Source: Eubacterium sp.
GTDB taxonomy: Bacteria > Bacillota > Clostridia > Lachnospirales > Lachnospiraceae
Assembly (NCBI GenBank): GCA_003486385.1
Contig: DNFT01000048.1
Coordinates: forward strand, 1-17,868
Length of the DNA stretch: 17,868 nucleotides
Direction of reading: 5' to 3'
This document shows, piece after piece, positions 1 to 7,828 of this stretch; position 1 is the stretch's first letter; each line of letters starts with the position of its first letter. A program made the position numbers and the translations under genes. The notes beneath the pieces are model-generated. The model was given only the letters and a program-made list of their open reading frames with translations, was not told where the DNA came from and ran no database searches.

Positions 1-408
1 GACAGCATATACGGCTTTTTGAAAGCATTTAATGAATTATATGCAGAATGTACGGATGCTGAAAAGAAACAGTTTATGCAGGCATTTATTGAGCGTATTG
101 ATATATTTCCAGAAAGGCGATAAGATGGTAATTGGATTAGGAATATCAAGTTTCAATTTCCGGTACCGATTCTTAGAGATGGCAAGGAAGTAGTTCGAGT
201 TGATGGTATTTCTTTGGATAAAGAGCAGTCTGATGAGCATACTGTTACCTTGGAAAAGTTTCCGACACTTGAGACGGTATGTTTATTGTCCAAACTTCGC
301 GAGGCGAAACATCATGTGAATGTGACACTTGACATGGACGAGATTGATAATACATGCTTCTATAATGTGAATTTTACAATTATTTATTCTTGGTGTGAAG
401 GGAAGTGA
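1..408 (+). pseudogene. 3' remnant of a large serine recombinase (TndX/Tn4451-like), broken
   Basis: One reading frame runs from base 1 to the stop at 406-408, interrupted by an in-frame TAA at 121-123. The translation on both sides of that stop matches, from memory, the C-terminal part of large serine site-specific recombinases of gut Firmicutes: a segment ending FIERIDIFPERR, then after the stop DGNWIRNIKFQFPV, and further on ETVCLLSKLREAKHHVNV. Family members usually carry a Gln codon near the stop, so CAA or CAG to TAA is a likely origin. After DMDEID (about 340) the family normally continues into a further conserved tail. Here it changes to NTCFYNVNF and ends about 20 residues later, so the 3' end has also been replaced. 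The gene starts upstream of the window. Such enzymes excise and integrate mobile elements; this copy is probably inactive. The alternative, a functional shortened protein ending at 123, is less likely because the coding signal continues past it. Confidence 0.75.
361..366 (+). promoter_or_regulatory. Candidate -10 box ahead of the two-component genes
   Basis: A perfect TATAAT lies about 48 bases upstream of the response regulator start, inside the replaced tail of the recombinase remnant. No good -35 hexamer sits 16-18 bases upstream. A TTGACA at 329-334 is 26 bases away, which is too far. The element is therefore only a candidate, perhaps for an activated promoter. Confidence 0.3.
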
Positions 409-413
409 TATCA

Positions 414-1112
414 GTGCTGCATATTGCTATATGTGATGACGAAGAGAATGAAATAGAGTATTTGAAACATGCTGTAGAGGACTGGGCTAAGAAGGAACAT
501 ATCCTAACAAATATAGAAACATATGCATCTGCTGAAAGTTTCCTGTTTCAATATGAAGATTGCAAAAATTATCAGATTTTGTTATTAGATGTAGAAATGA
601 GTGGAATGACCGGAATTGATTTGGCAAAGAAGATACGACAGAATCAGGATAATGTTGAGATTATTTTTATAACATCACATTTTGAGTTTATTGGCGAAGG
701 ATATGAAGTAGATGCACTCCATTATCTGGTTAAACCTGTGAAAGCAGGTAAAGTGGAAGAAGTTCTTTCGAAAGCGAAACAAAAGATAGAATCAGGAGAA
801 ATATCAATCATCATTCATTGTAATGGTGAAATGGTTAAGATATATGAGAAGGAAATCCTTTATTTGGAATCACTTTCCCACTATATAACTATATATACAA
901 AGGATAAGGAATATAAGATAAAAGCAAATATTTCAACATTTGCACAGGAACTTAGCGAAGATTTTTATCAGACGCATCGCTCGTACCTTGTATCATTAAA
1001 GCACATTATGCGTATTTCGCGTGACAGAGTTACACTGGATAATGCAGTGCAAGTGCCGCTTGCAAGAGGAAAATATGATCAGATTAATCGGGCATACATT
1101 GAGCGCAATTAA
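414..1112 (+). CDS. LytTR-family response regulator (AgrA/ComE type)
   Basis: This is a DNA-binding response regulator that would receive phosphate from a partner histidine kinase and control transcription. The receiver domain fills residues 1-120: acidic pair D8/D9 (ICDDE), phospho-acceptor D59 in LLLDVEMSG, T87 in FITSH, and K107 followed by the usual Pro in LVKPVK. A LytTR DNA-binding domain fills about 130-230 (YLESLSHYITIY, then FYQTHRSYLVSLKHI). The GTG at 414 is chosen because GAAGGGAAG at 397-405 sits 8 bases before it and the protein then begins MLHIAICDDE, as is usual in the family. A GTG at 405 in the same frame would overlap that ribosome binding site. The kinase gene follows after 12 bases. 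Likely targets are its own operon and the ABC exporter genes downstream. Length (232 aa) is normal. Confidence 0.9.
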   Translation: MLHIAICDDEENEIEYLKHAVEDWAKKEHILTNIETYASAESFLFQYEDCKNYQILLLDVEMSGMTGIDLAKKIRQNQDNVEIIFITSHFEFIGEGYEVDALHYLVKPVKAGKVEEVLSKAKQKIESGEISIIIHCNGEMVKIYEKEILYLESLSHYITIYTKDKEYKIKANISTFAQELSEDFYQTHRSYLVSLKHIMRISRDRVTLDNAVQVPLARGKYDQINRAYIERN

Positions 1113-1124
1113 TTAGGAGTACTT

Positions 1125-1775
1125 ATGAGAAAGAAAACATATTTGAAACTTGCTGAATATCAGACAGAACAGGCAAGGCAGCACCTAAACGAAGTGCGGA
1201 GTATCCATTCAGAAATGAGAGGATATAAACATGATTTTCACCATCATCTCCAGACCTTAAAGGGGCAATTAGAAGCAGGTGAGGTAGAACGTGCAATTGC
1301 CTATATAGAAGAATTAGATCATCAACTGATGAATGTTGATACGCTTTTGAAAACAGGAAATGTATCTCTTGATGCGATATTGTCAGCTAAAATCGCGCAG
1401 GCAAAAGCAGAGAACATTACGGTTGATGCGAAAGCGAGTGTACCGGATTCGTTGACCATCACAGATGTGGAGCTTAGCATTCTGGTGGGGAATTTATTAG
1501 ATAATGCAATTGAATCCTGCAGACTTTCTTCCGGCGAACGATTTATTCGTATCTATATTTCAATGAAGGGAAAGATGTTGTATTTTTCCATGCTCAATTC
1601 TGCGGGGGTGAAAAAAAAGAAAATAGGAACATTATTTTCATCTAATAAAGAGGGAATGCATGGATTTGGACTTCATCGTGCGGAGGCGATTATAGAAGAA
1701 CATGGTGGATGGTGCAAATATAATAGTGAAGATGGAGCATTTAGCTCAGAGTTTTTGGTCCCAGTGATGGAATAA
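1125..1775 (+). CDS. GHKL-type histidine kinase lacking a membrane sensor domain
   Basis: This is the kinase core of an AgrC-like sensor. The phospho-acceptor region has H36 in KHDFHHHLQTL. The ATP-binding part has an N box at residues 123-130 (NLLDNAIE) and a glycine-rich GMHGFGL at 177-183. It is only 216 aa long, with no hydrophobic segment, whereas AgrC-type kinases usually have about 200 residues of membrane-spanning sensor before the H box. The start is supported by TTAGGAG just upstream (about 1113-1119). No in-frame sensor coding precedes it, because the response regulator occupies that DNA. It is probably a cytoplasmic kinase paired with the upstream regulator. It may sense through a partner protein such as the downstream exporters, or it may be a shortened gene that survives as part of the module. 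Both catalytic regions look intact. Confidence 0.87.
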   Translation: MRKKTYLKLAEYQTEQARQHLNEVRSIHSEMRGYKHDFHHHLQTLKGQLEAGEVERAIAYIEELDHQLMNVDTLLKTGNVSLDAILSAKIAQAKAENITVDAKASVPDSLTITDVELSILVGNLLDNAIESCRLSSGERFIRIYISMKGKMLYFSMLNSAGVKKKKIGTLFSSNKEGMHGFGLHRAEAIIEEHGGWCKYNSEDGAFSSEFLVPVME

Positions 1776-1779
1776 CAGC

Positions 1780-1816
1780 AATTCGTGTACTGACAGATAC
1801 AGTTGGTGCACGAATT
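1780..1816 (+). promoter_or_regulatory. Hairpin plus LytTR-like half-sites ahead of the exporter genes
   Basis: AATTCGTGTAC (1780-1790) and GTGCACGAATT (1806-1816) form an 11-bp stem with one mismatch and a 15-base loop, followed by a very short T run (1815-1818). It could be a leaky terminator or attenuator between kinase and exporter. Overlapping it, ACAGTTGGT (1799-1807) fits the published LytTR half-site pattern WMMGTTNRK. A poorer copy, TACGTTGTA (1818-1826), starts 19 bases later. A TAGAAT at 1841-1846 could be the -10 box. The spacing is shorter than the usual 21-22 bases between half-site starts, so the operator call is tentative. Confidence 0.35.
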
Positions 1817-1867
1817 TTACGTTGTAGGGTTAAAGAGATATAGAATAGCAGAAGAAGGAGGTACATT

Positions 1868-3655
1868 ATGATGAAAAATATATGGTACTGTATTAAGAAA
1901 ACGTCTGAATGGTACTTTGCCTTATTAGTGCTGTATATAATACTGACACTTGTAAATGCCATAATCCCAATTCTGTCTGCTTTTTTGCCAAAGTTAGTAA
2001 TTGAAAGGCTGACTTCAGATAGTGATATATGGGGATTGATAGACACTATTATGATATTCATGGGGAGTATTGCTGTGTTGACCGGAGTCAGCAAATTTCT
2101 TAAAAAATATCTATATTTTGAGAAGTTTAGTATTAACGTTCGTTATTTGAAGCTTGTAGCAACCAAAGGGTTAACTACAGACTACATAAATCAGGAAAAC
2201 GGAACATTTCGCAAGCTGCAAGAGGAAAGTTTCCAGTGTTGTAACGGACATTCACCCTTAACGCAGGTGTATGATGTACTTCAAAGTCTCGGCACCAGTG
2301 TTTTGGGAATAGCAGTGTTTTCTGCAGTTCTATTTAAACTAAATGCAGCAGTAATACTGTTTTTGGTTGTAACCACTGCATTTAGCTTTTATTTAAACAA
2401 AAGAGTTGTGAAATGGACAGACGAGCATAGCAAAGAAAGAATGGGGTATGTACAACAGCTTAGTTATATTAATGCGGTCTCCGGCGATGCACGTTCAGCA
2501 AAGGATATCCGGCTTTATCCTATGGCAAAGTGGTTCTCCGATATTTATGAGGATAATATGAAGGGGATTGCGGCGTGGTATCGCAAATTGACTAAAAAAC
2601 TATTTCGCGTAACAGCTTGTGACGGAGCATTAGGTTTATTAAGAGAAGGTATTATCTATCTGTATTTGATATATATGTTTATGAGTGGTCATATTTTGGT
2701 GGGAGATTTTGTTCTTTATTTTGGAGTTGTCAATGATTTTTCATCCTGGTTAAGTGAAATATTTGCCGAGGCTTCGGTGCTGAATCAGTTAAGTACAAAG
2801 ATTAAGCGTTTTCAAGAATATCTTGACTTCCCGGAATATTACCGTAAAGAAGATGGAGTGCATCCGGATCGAGAAAAGATGCCGAAGGAAATTGAACTAA
2901 AGAACGTAAGCTTTCGATATGAAAAAAATCAACCATATGTGTTGGAAAATTTTAGTCTTATGATACGTCCGGGTGAGCATCTTGCTGTAGTAGGCTTAAA
3001 TGGAGCAGGAAAAACGACACTTATAAAATTAATCTGTGGTTTGATTGACCCAACAGATGGGCAGGTACTCTACAATGGAAAACCTATTACAGAGTATAAC
3101 AGAGTAGAACTTTATCAGATGTATTCGACTGTATTTCAGCAATTTAGTATCATGCCGGTGACTGTAGAAGAAATAGTTGCGGAAGCACCTACGGCACAAG
3201 TAGATTCTGAACGAGTGAAGAAATGTTTGGAATTGGCGGGAATGTGGGAACGAATCCAGAAACTTCCTGACAAATTACAGAGTCAATATGGAAGAACAAT
3301 ATATGATGAGGGAATCGAATTTTCAGGAGGTGAAACACAGAAACTTTTACTTGCAAGAGCAATCTACAAATCTGCTCCGATATTGCTGTTGGATGAGCCA
3401 ACGGCAGCTCTTGATCCTATTGCCGAGAGTGAGTTATATCAGAAATATAATCAAATCAGTGAAGGAAAGACGGCTGTGTTTATTTCCCATAGACTTGCAA
3501 GTGCAAACTTTTGTGACAGGATTATTTTGATTGAAAATGGAGCTATCTGTGAAGAAGGAACACATAGGGAGCTTCTTGCCAAGAAGGGAAAATATTATAA
3601 CTTGTTTGAATTGCAGGCAAAATATTATCGAGAAGAGGAGGTGGCAGGAGAATGA
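1868..3655 (+). CDS. ABC exporter half-transporter (membrane domain fused to ATPase), first subunit
   Basis: This is an ATP-driven exporter subunit with about 330 residues of type-I exporter membrane domain followed by a nucleotide-binding domain. Hydrophobic segments lie roughly at residues 16-40, 56-76, 140-176 (two helices) and 255-295. The ATPase has Walker A GLNGAGKT (376-383), Q-loop VFQQF, signature SGGETQ from S486, Walker B ending in D509-E510, and switch His541, so it looks catalytically competent. There is no N-terminal C39 peptidase domain, so it would not cut leader peptides itself. The start follows AAGGAGG at about 1855-1861. Its last four bases overlap the next gene (ATGA at 3652-3655), and the two proteins share a similar C-terminal tail (LQAKYY and AQAQYY), which points to a heterodimer. 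The substrate is unknown. The adjacent LytTR system suggests a peptide or antimicrobial compound, by inference only. Confidence 0.92.
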   Translation: MMKNIWYCIKKTSEWYFALLVLYIILTLVNAIIPILSAFLPKLVIERLTSDSDIWGLIDTIMIFMGSIAVLTGVSKFLKKYLYFEKFSINVRYLKLVATKGLTTDYINQENGTFRKLQEESFQCCNGHSPLTQVYDVLQSLGTSVLGIAVFSAVLFKLNAAVILFLVVTTAFSFYLNKRVVKWTDEHSKERMGYVQQLSYINAVSGDARSAKDIRLYPMAKWFSDIYEDNMKGIAAWYRKLTKKLFRVTACDGALGLLREGIIYLYLIYMFMSGHILVGDFVLYFGVVNDFSSWLSEIFAEASVLNQLSTKIKRFQEYLDFPEYYRKEDGVHPDREKMPKEIELKNVSFRYEKNQPYVLENFSLMIRPGEHLAVVGLNGAGKTTLIKLICGLIDPTDGQVLYNGKPITEYNRVELYQMYSTVFQQFSIMPVTVEEIVAEAPTAQVDSERVKKCLELAGMWERIQKLPDKLQSQYGRTIYDEGIEFSGGETQKLLLARAIYKSAPILLLDEPTAALDPIAESELYQKYNQISEGKTAVFISHRLASANFCDRIILIENGAICEEGTHRELLAKKGKYYNLFELQAKYYREEEVAGE

Positions 3656-5487
3656 AGAGAATGTCTTTGGGCGAACGAATTAAAATAACCAAAAGGGGAT
3701 TTGGAATTTTAAGGAAATATTGTCCGGGGCTTGCCGAACAAAAAGCATTATATGAGACGATACATTCACTGCAGCCTTTTATTTCTGTTTGGTTTTCTGC
3801 AAGGATTGTGGATGAACTGATAAATTATTGTAGAAAAGAATATATAGCTACATACGTGATAAGTCTAATTGTAATCAATTTTATATGTACAGTAATTCAA
3901 AATGTACTTTTGCATGTATGTAATGAAAAAGAATCGCAGATGTGGAATTGGTTTGAAAAAGTTTTTTCGGACAAGCAGATGTCATTAGACTATGATGATC
4001 TGGAAGATGTATCAATACAGAAACAGCGGCAAGAAGTGGAAGAAAATCTCTTTATGTTTGGAAATGGTCTAGGGCAGCTTGTATGGGGAACTTCTGTGAT
4101 AGTAAAGGTATTTATTAATATTTTTGTTGCATTACTAATGTCGGGTATGCTATTCATTTCTAAATCTGGACAGGAAATGGTGGACCATCCGATTTGGATC
4201 GTGATTATTTTAGGCTGTATTACTTTATGTGGATTTAGTAATTATAAGGCAACCAGAAAAGAAAATAGCTTATTTATGAAATGGTGTGATAATAGCTTGT
4301 GGTTTAACAGGACATTCATGTTTTTTGGACATGAGTTATATACAAATCTTGAAAGAGCAAAAGATGTCCGCATCTATAGGCAGGATACCCTTGCTATTAA
4401 GAAAATTGAAGAGTTGGAAGAATGGGGAAATGCAGAAAAAAAGAATAGTTTCTATATGTCTTTTTTCCCCGCAGCAGCGGGATTTATAGTAGGGCTTGGT
4501 AACTGTGCGTGCTACCTGTTTGTGGCAATAAAGGCTTTTCTGGGAGCATATGGTGTAGGAAGTGTTGTCCAGTATATATCGGTACTGACAAGATTAGGAG
4601 ATGGAATCAGAGATTTTATGTTTATGGTGTCTGATAATGAATTATATTGTACTCATTTGAAGAAGATGTATGATTACCTGGATATCCCGAATCATATGTA
4701 TCAGGGCAGCCTTACAGTGGAAAAACGGGAGGATAACGAATATTACATCGAGTTTCGTAATGTTTCATTCAAATATCCCAGGACAGAGAATTATGTACTG
4801 CGTAATGTGAATCTCAAATTTAAGATTGGAGAAAAATTGGCGGTAGTAGGCATGAATGGAAGCGGAAAGACAACGTTTATAAAAATGCTCTGTCGCTTGT
4901 ATGACCCAACAGAAGGAGAAATCTTATTAAATAATGTGGACATCAGGAAATATGATTACAAAGAATATATGTCAATATTTTCTGTTGTTTTCCAGGATTT
5001 TAAATTGTTTTCTTTCGGACTTGGACAAAATGTTGCAGCAAGTTTTGATTACAATGAAGAACTCGCAAAGAAGTGTTTAGAAAAGGCAGGATTTTATGAT
5101 CGTTTGCAGAGGATGAGGAAAGGATTAGAGACTTCTATTTATAAAGACTTGGACGAAGAAGGTGTAGAGATTTCCGGTGGAGAAGCACAAAAGATTGCTT
5201 TAGCAAGAGCACTTTATAAAAATGCTCCGTTTATTATTCTCGATGAACCCACAGCTGCACTGGATCCTATTGCAGAATATGAAGTGTATTCAAAATTTAA
5301 TGAGATAGTACAGGATAAGACAGCTATTTACATCAGCCATAGACTTTCATCATGTAGATTCTGTGATGTCATAGCAGTATTTGATGACGGACAGATTGTG
5401 CAGAGGGGAGTTCATGATAAATTATTACAGGACACGCATGGAAAATACTATGAGTTGTGGAAAGCACAGGCACAGTATTACACATAG
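3652..5487 (+). CDS. ABC exporter half-transporter, second subunit
   Basis: This is a membrane-plus-ATPase exporter subunit of 611 aa, paralogous to the gene before it and translationally coupled to it by a 4-bp ATGA overlap. The N-terminal about 350 residues hold several hydrophobic stretches, for example near 63-85 (VISLIVINFICTVI), 145-165, 177-195 and 280-300. The ATPase has Walker A GMNGSGKT (400-407), Q-loop VFQDF, signature SGGEAQ from S508, Walker B ending in D531-E532, and switch His563. Both nucleotide sites of the presumed heterodimer are therefore complete, unlike many heterodimeric exporters in which one site is degenerate. No peptidase domain is present. It is the last large gene of the AT-rich module; no cargo or immunity gene of recognisable type follows before the chemotaxis gene. 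Confidence 0.92.
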   Translation: MKRMSLGERIKITKRGFGILRKYCPGLAEQKALYETIHSLQPFISVWFSARIVDELINYCRKEYIATYVISLIVINFICTVIQNVLLHVCNEKESQMWNWFEKVFSDKQMSLDYDDLEDVSIQKQRQEVEENLFMFGNGLGQLVWGTSVIVKVFINIFVALLMSGMLFISKSGQEMVDHPIWIVIILGCITLCGFSNYKATRKENSLFMKWCDNSLWFNRTFMFFGHELYTNLERAKDVRIYRQDTLAIKKIEELEEWGNAEKKNSFYMSFFPAAAGFIVGLGNCACYLFVAIKAFLGAYGVGSVVQYISVLTRLGDGIRDFMFMVSDNELYCTHLKKMYDYLDIPNHMYQGSLTVEKREDNEYYIEFRNVSFKYPRTENYVLRNVNLKFKIGEKLAVVGMNGSGKTTFIKMLCRLYDPTEGEILLNNVDIRKYDYKEYMSIFSVVFQDFKLFSFGLGQNVAASFDYNEELAKKCLEKAGFYDRLQRMRKGLETSIYKDLDEEGVEISGGEAQKIALARALYKNAPFIILDEPTAALDPIAEYEVYSKFNEIVQDKTAIYISHRLSSCRFCDVIAVFDDGQIVQRGVHDKLLQDTHGKYYELWKAQAQYYT

Positions 5488-5585
5488 TTTTATTTGATGC
5501 GTTTAAGAGAATGTGCTGAAAAGGAATATGAGTCAAAGCTTATTTGGGTGGAAGAATTATTTTCAAAGAAAGCTTAGTGGTGCAT

Positions 5586-5605
5586 GCAGACACAATTCTG
5601 TCTGC
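5586..5605 (+). terminator. Perfect 7-bp hairpin after the exporter genes, no T tract
   Basis: GCAGACA (5586-5592) and TGTCTGC (5599-5605) form a perfect 7-bp stem with a 6-base loop CAATTC, about 100 bases after the second exporter gene. It is followed by TGGAAAAAATC rather than a T run, so it is not a standard intrinsic terminator. It may stabilise the 3' end of the exporter transcript. Confidence 0.35.
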
Positions 5606-5642
5606 TGGAAAAAATCACAAAACTACCCGAAAGGAGGTTTTA

Positions 5643-5708
5643 TTGAAAAAATCCTCCAATAACAACCTAAAGGATAGCATTATTGATGAAAATTACCAAA
5701 AGCTATAG
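5643..5708 (+). CDS. Possible 21-residue peptide with RBS inside a hairpin
   Basis: A TTG codon at 5643 follows GAAAGGAGG (ending 5637) at an ideal spacing of 5 bases. It opens a 21-codon frame beginning MKKSSNNNLKDSI and ending in a TAG at 5706-5708. The ribosome binding site GGAGG (5633-5637) can pair with CCTCC (5653-5657) inside the frame, extended by TTT/AAA, so translation could be controlled by this fold. The peptide is hydrophilic with no export signal. It could be a regulatory leader, a tiny peptide, or the stub of a longer precursor cut off by rearrangement. I do not recognise it, and chance is possible. Confidence 0.3.
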   Translation: MKKSSNNNLKDSIIDENYQKL

Positions 5709-5718
5709 AAAAATCCTT

Positions 5719-5724
5719 TATAAT
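5719..5724 (+). promoter_or_regulatory. Candidate -10 box for the chemotaxis receptor
   Basis: A perfect TATAAT lies 78 bases before the chosen start of the receptor gene. The hexamer 17 bases upstream (CCAAAA) is a poor -35 match, and I see no sigma-D style motif in the leader. The box is supported only by its match and position. Confidence 0.3.
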
Positions 5725-5802
5725 ATGGTAATATTTAACAATAATAAGAATTATTCAGGTTATATGTTATCTGATATTACTACTTCAAGGAGGGATTTTT
5801 AT

Positions 5803-7815
5803 ATGAGAGAGCAGAAAGAGCATAGGAAGTCCATAACTTCAATCAAAACCAAGATTCTTGCTGCGGTCAGTGCACTGGTGCTGATTCTTGTGCTTATACT
5901 GATTATAATTTCGTATACGATTTCCAAGAATATAATTACGGATCAGTCAATGCAGTTACTTGAACTTTCAACTAAGAATCAGGCATCGCGGATTGAGGCC
6001 TGGATGTCGGAGAAGCTGAATGTGTTCAGTACCTTTAAGCAGGATATAGAGACGCTGGACTACACGGACGCACAGCTTCAGAGCCTGCTTGACAGCTATT
6101 ATGGAAGAAGCTCTGATTATCCGGACGGATTTTACATAGCGGATACATCGGGAAAGGTTATGCAGGCGTCGGGTGTGGACTATAAAAAGACGGCAGATAC
6201 ATCATCAGCATGGTATAATGAGGCATTGACAAGAGTTAATATGGCATTCGGTGATGTGCATGTCAATGAAGCCGGGACTGATGTGGTTAGTGCCGGAGCT
6301 ATACTCCGCGATTCGAAAAAGTCTGGTGGCAATGCAAAGGCAAAGAATACAAGACTTCTTGTTGTCGATGTGCCGATAGCCCATATACAGGTTATTGTCG
6401 ATTCTTTTATCAGTATGGATGATGCACAGGCAATTCTTGTTGACAAGGATAACATGAGTATATTATCAAAGAGTGATGACACACTGACCGGAAGGCTTAG
6501 CGATGGTACAGGCTTTCTTGGTACAATAGGAAACAGAATATCACAGCAGAATTACACGGCGATGACCCTTGATGGGAACATTGTTGATTTCAGGGAGATA
6601 ACAGGAACTAACTGGGTGCTTGTATCCTATGTACCGGAGAGCGCTGTTTTCTCAGAGCTTGCGTCACTTAGAACTACAATGATAGTGGTTGCGGTGGTTG
6701 TTCTTGCTGTTATTCTGGTACTTATGGAAAGAATGATTCATTTTATGATTAAGCCGATTCGTTCTCTCACGGACTCTATCGTCACAATGGCCTCCGGCGA
6801 TTTTACGGTAGATATAAAGACCAAGGGAAATGATGAGATTACGCTTATGGGTCACAGCATGAAGGAATTTACGGCTGCAATAAGAAGCATGATAAATGAT
6901 ATCTCGAATATATCCGAGACGTTAAAAGGACAGGCAGAATCGAGTACATCCGTCTCCGGAGGATTGTATGAGGCTTCGCTTAAGCAGTCAAAAAACATAG
7001 ATGAACTCAATGGGACAGTCGACCAGCTCTCTGCCTCCGTTCAGGAAATCGCAGAGAGTGCAACAGCACTTGCAGTTGTTGTTTCTGATACAAGGGACAG
7101 CAGCAATAATGCCGAGGACAAGATGAATGTCACGGTTGAGGTTGCAGAAGCAGGTAAGAACGATATGCAGAAGGTCGGCGAAGCGATGGGGCTTATAGAG
7201 CAGTCCATAAATGGGCTTCAGGAGTCGATTGACAAGGTTGGAGCAGCCTCTCAGGAAATCAATAAGATTGTAGGAATGATTGGCGAGATTGCCGACGAGA
7301 CGAATCTTTTGGCACTCAACGCTTCAATAGAGGCAGCAAGGGCAGGAGACGCAGGAAAGGGCTTTGCGGTTGTTGCCACAGAGATAGGAAGTCTTGCAAC
7401 GAACAGTAATCAGTCTGTGCAGAAGATTCAGACACTTATAAATGAGGTCACAAGTCTGGTAGGGGAGACAGTTGATAAGGCAAAGGACAGCGTCGATGAG
7501 ATAAATACCAGCAGCCGGCTTGTACATCAGGCAGTGGCAACATTTGATACGATATATGATAATATTGTAGATGCCAACAGGGTGGTTAATGACATGGCAG
7601 CCAATATGTTAAAGGTTGCGGATGTATCTACCAATGTCGCTTCCATAACGGAGGAACAGGCAGCCAGTGCGGAGCTTATTTCACGAAATGCCGGAAATAT
7701 CGCTTCCGAATCAAAGAATATTACAGATGACAGTGAGAAGGTAGCTGAGACAGCAAGGAAGCTTGCCGACACATCGGAAAAGCTTATGACCCAGATTAAT
7801 TCTTTCAGAGTATAG
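5803..7815 (+). CDS. Methyl-accepting chemotaxis protein with dCache-type sensor
   Basis: This is a membrane chemoreceptor that signals to CheA/CheW and so steers swimming. Residues 1-15 are cytoplasmic, a first membrane helix spans about 16-40, and an extracellular sensor of about 240 residues follows with dCache-like features (FYIADTSGKVMQASG, DVPI, GTNWVLVSYVPESAVF). A second helix at about 290-311 leads to a HAMP domain (about 312-365) and a long coiled signalling domain. The hairpin tip is strongly conserved (EIADETNLLALNASIEAARA, 495-514). No C-terminal NWETF-type receptor-binding pentapeptide is present. ATG 5803 is chosen because AAGGAGGG ends 8 bases before it. An in-frame ATG at 5683 would add 40 residues that do not belong to the family. 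The binding-protein gene follows after 13 bases, with its ribosome binding site overlapping this stop codon, so the two are probably co-translated. Confidence 0.93.
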   Translation: MREQKEHRKSITSIKTKILAAVSALVLILVLILIIISYTISKNIITDQSMQLLELSTKNQASRIEAWMSEKLNVFSTFKQDIETLDYTDAQLQSLLDSYYGRSSDYPDGFYIADTSGKVMQASGVDYKKTADTSSAWYNEALTRVNMAFGDVHVNEAGTDVVSAGAILRDSKKSGGNAKAKNTRLLVVDVPIAHIQVIVDSFISMDDAQAILVDKDNMSILSKSDDTLTGRLSDGTGFLGTIGNRISQQNYTAMTLDGNIVDFREITGTNWVLVSYVPESAVFSELASLRTTMIVVAVVVLAVILVLMERMIHFMIKPIRSLTDSIVTMASGDFTVDIKTKGNDEITLMGHSMKEFTAAIRSMINDISNISETLKGQAESSTSVSGGLYEASLKQSKNIDELNGTVDQLSASVQEIAESATALAVVVSDTRDSSNNAEDKMNVTVEVAEAGKNDMQKVGEAMGLIEQSINGLQESIDKVGAASQEINKIVGMIGEIADETNLLALNASIEAARAGDAGKGFAVVATEIGSLATNSNQSVQKIQTLINEVTSLVGETVDKAKDSVDEINTSSRLVHQAVATFDTIYDNIVDANRVVNDMAANMLKVADVSTNVASITEEQAASAELISRNAGNIASESKNITDDSEKVAETARKLADTSEKLMTQINSFRV

Positions 7816-7828
7816 GAGGGACTGCGAT

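Larger units (their letters stand above)
5488..5802. other. Junction between the exporter module and the chemotaxis genes
   Basis: These 315 bases contain no large gene. They hold a 26-codon ATG frame (5497-5577) without a convincing ribosome binding site, a 7-bp hairpin (5586-5605), a short TTG-initiated frame with a strong ribosome binding site (5643-5708), and a TATAAT (5719-5724). Composition shifts from AT-rich exporter genes to more balanced DNA across this stretch, so it is a plausible right boundary of the transferred segment. No attachment-site direct repeat could be identified from this window alone. Confidence 0.5.

Noticed and set aside
329..366. TTGACA (329-334) with TATAAT (361-366) as one promoter
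   Set aside because: The spacer is 26 bases, far beyond the usual 16-18.
5683..5802. 40-codon N-terminal extension of the chemoreceptor from ATG 5683
   Set aside because: It has no good ribosome binding site at 5683, while AAGGAGGG stands before ATG 5803. The extension also has no family character.
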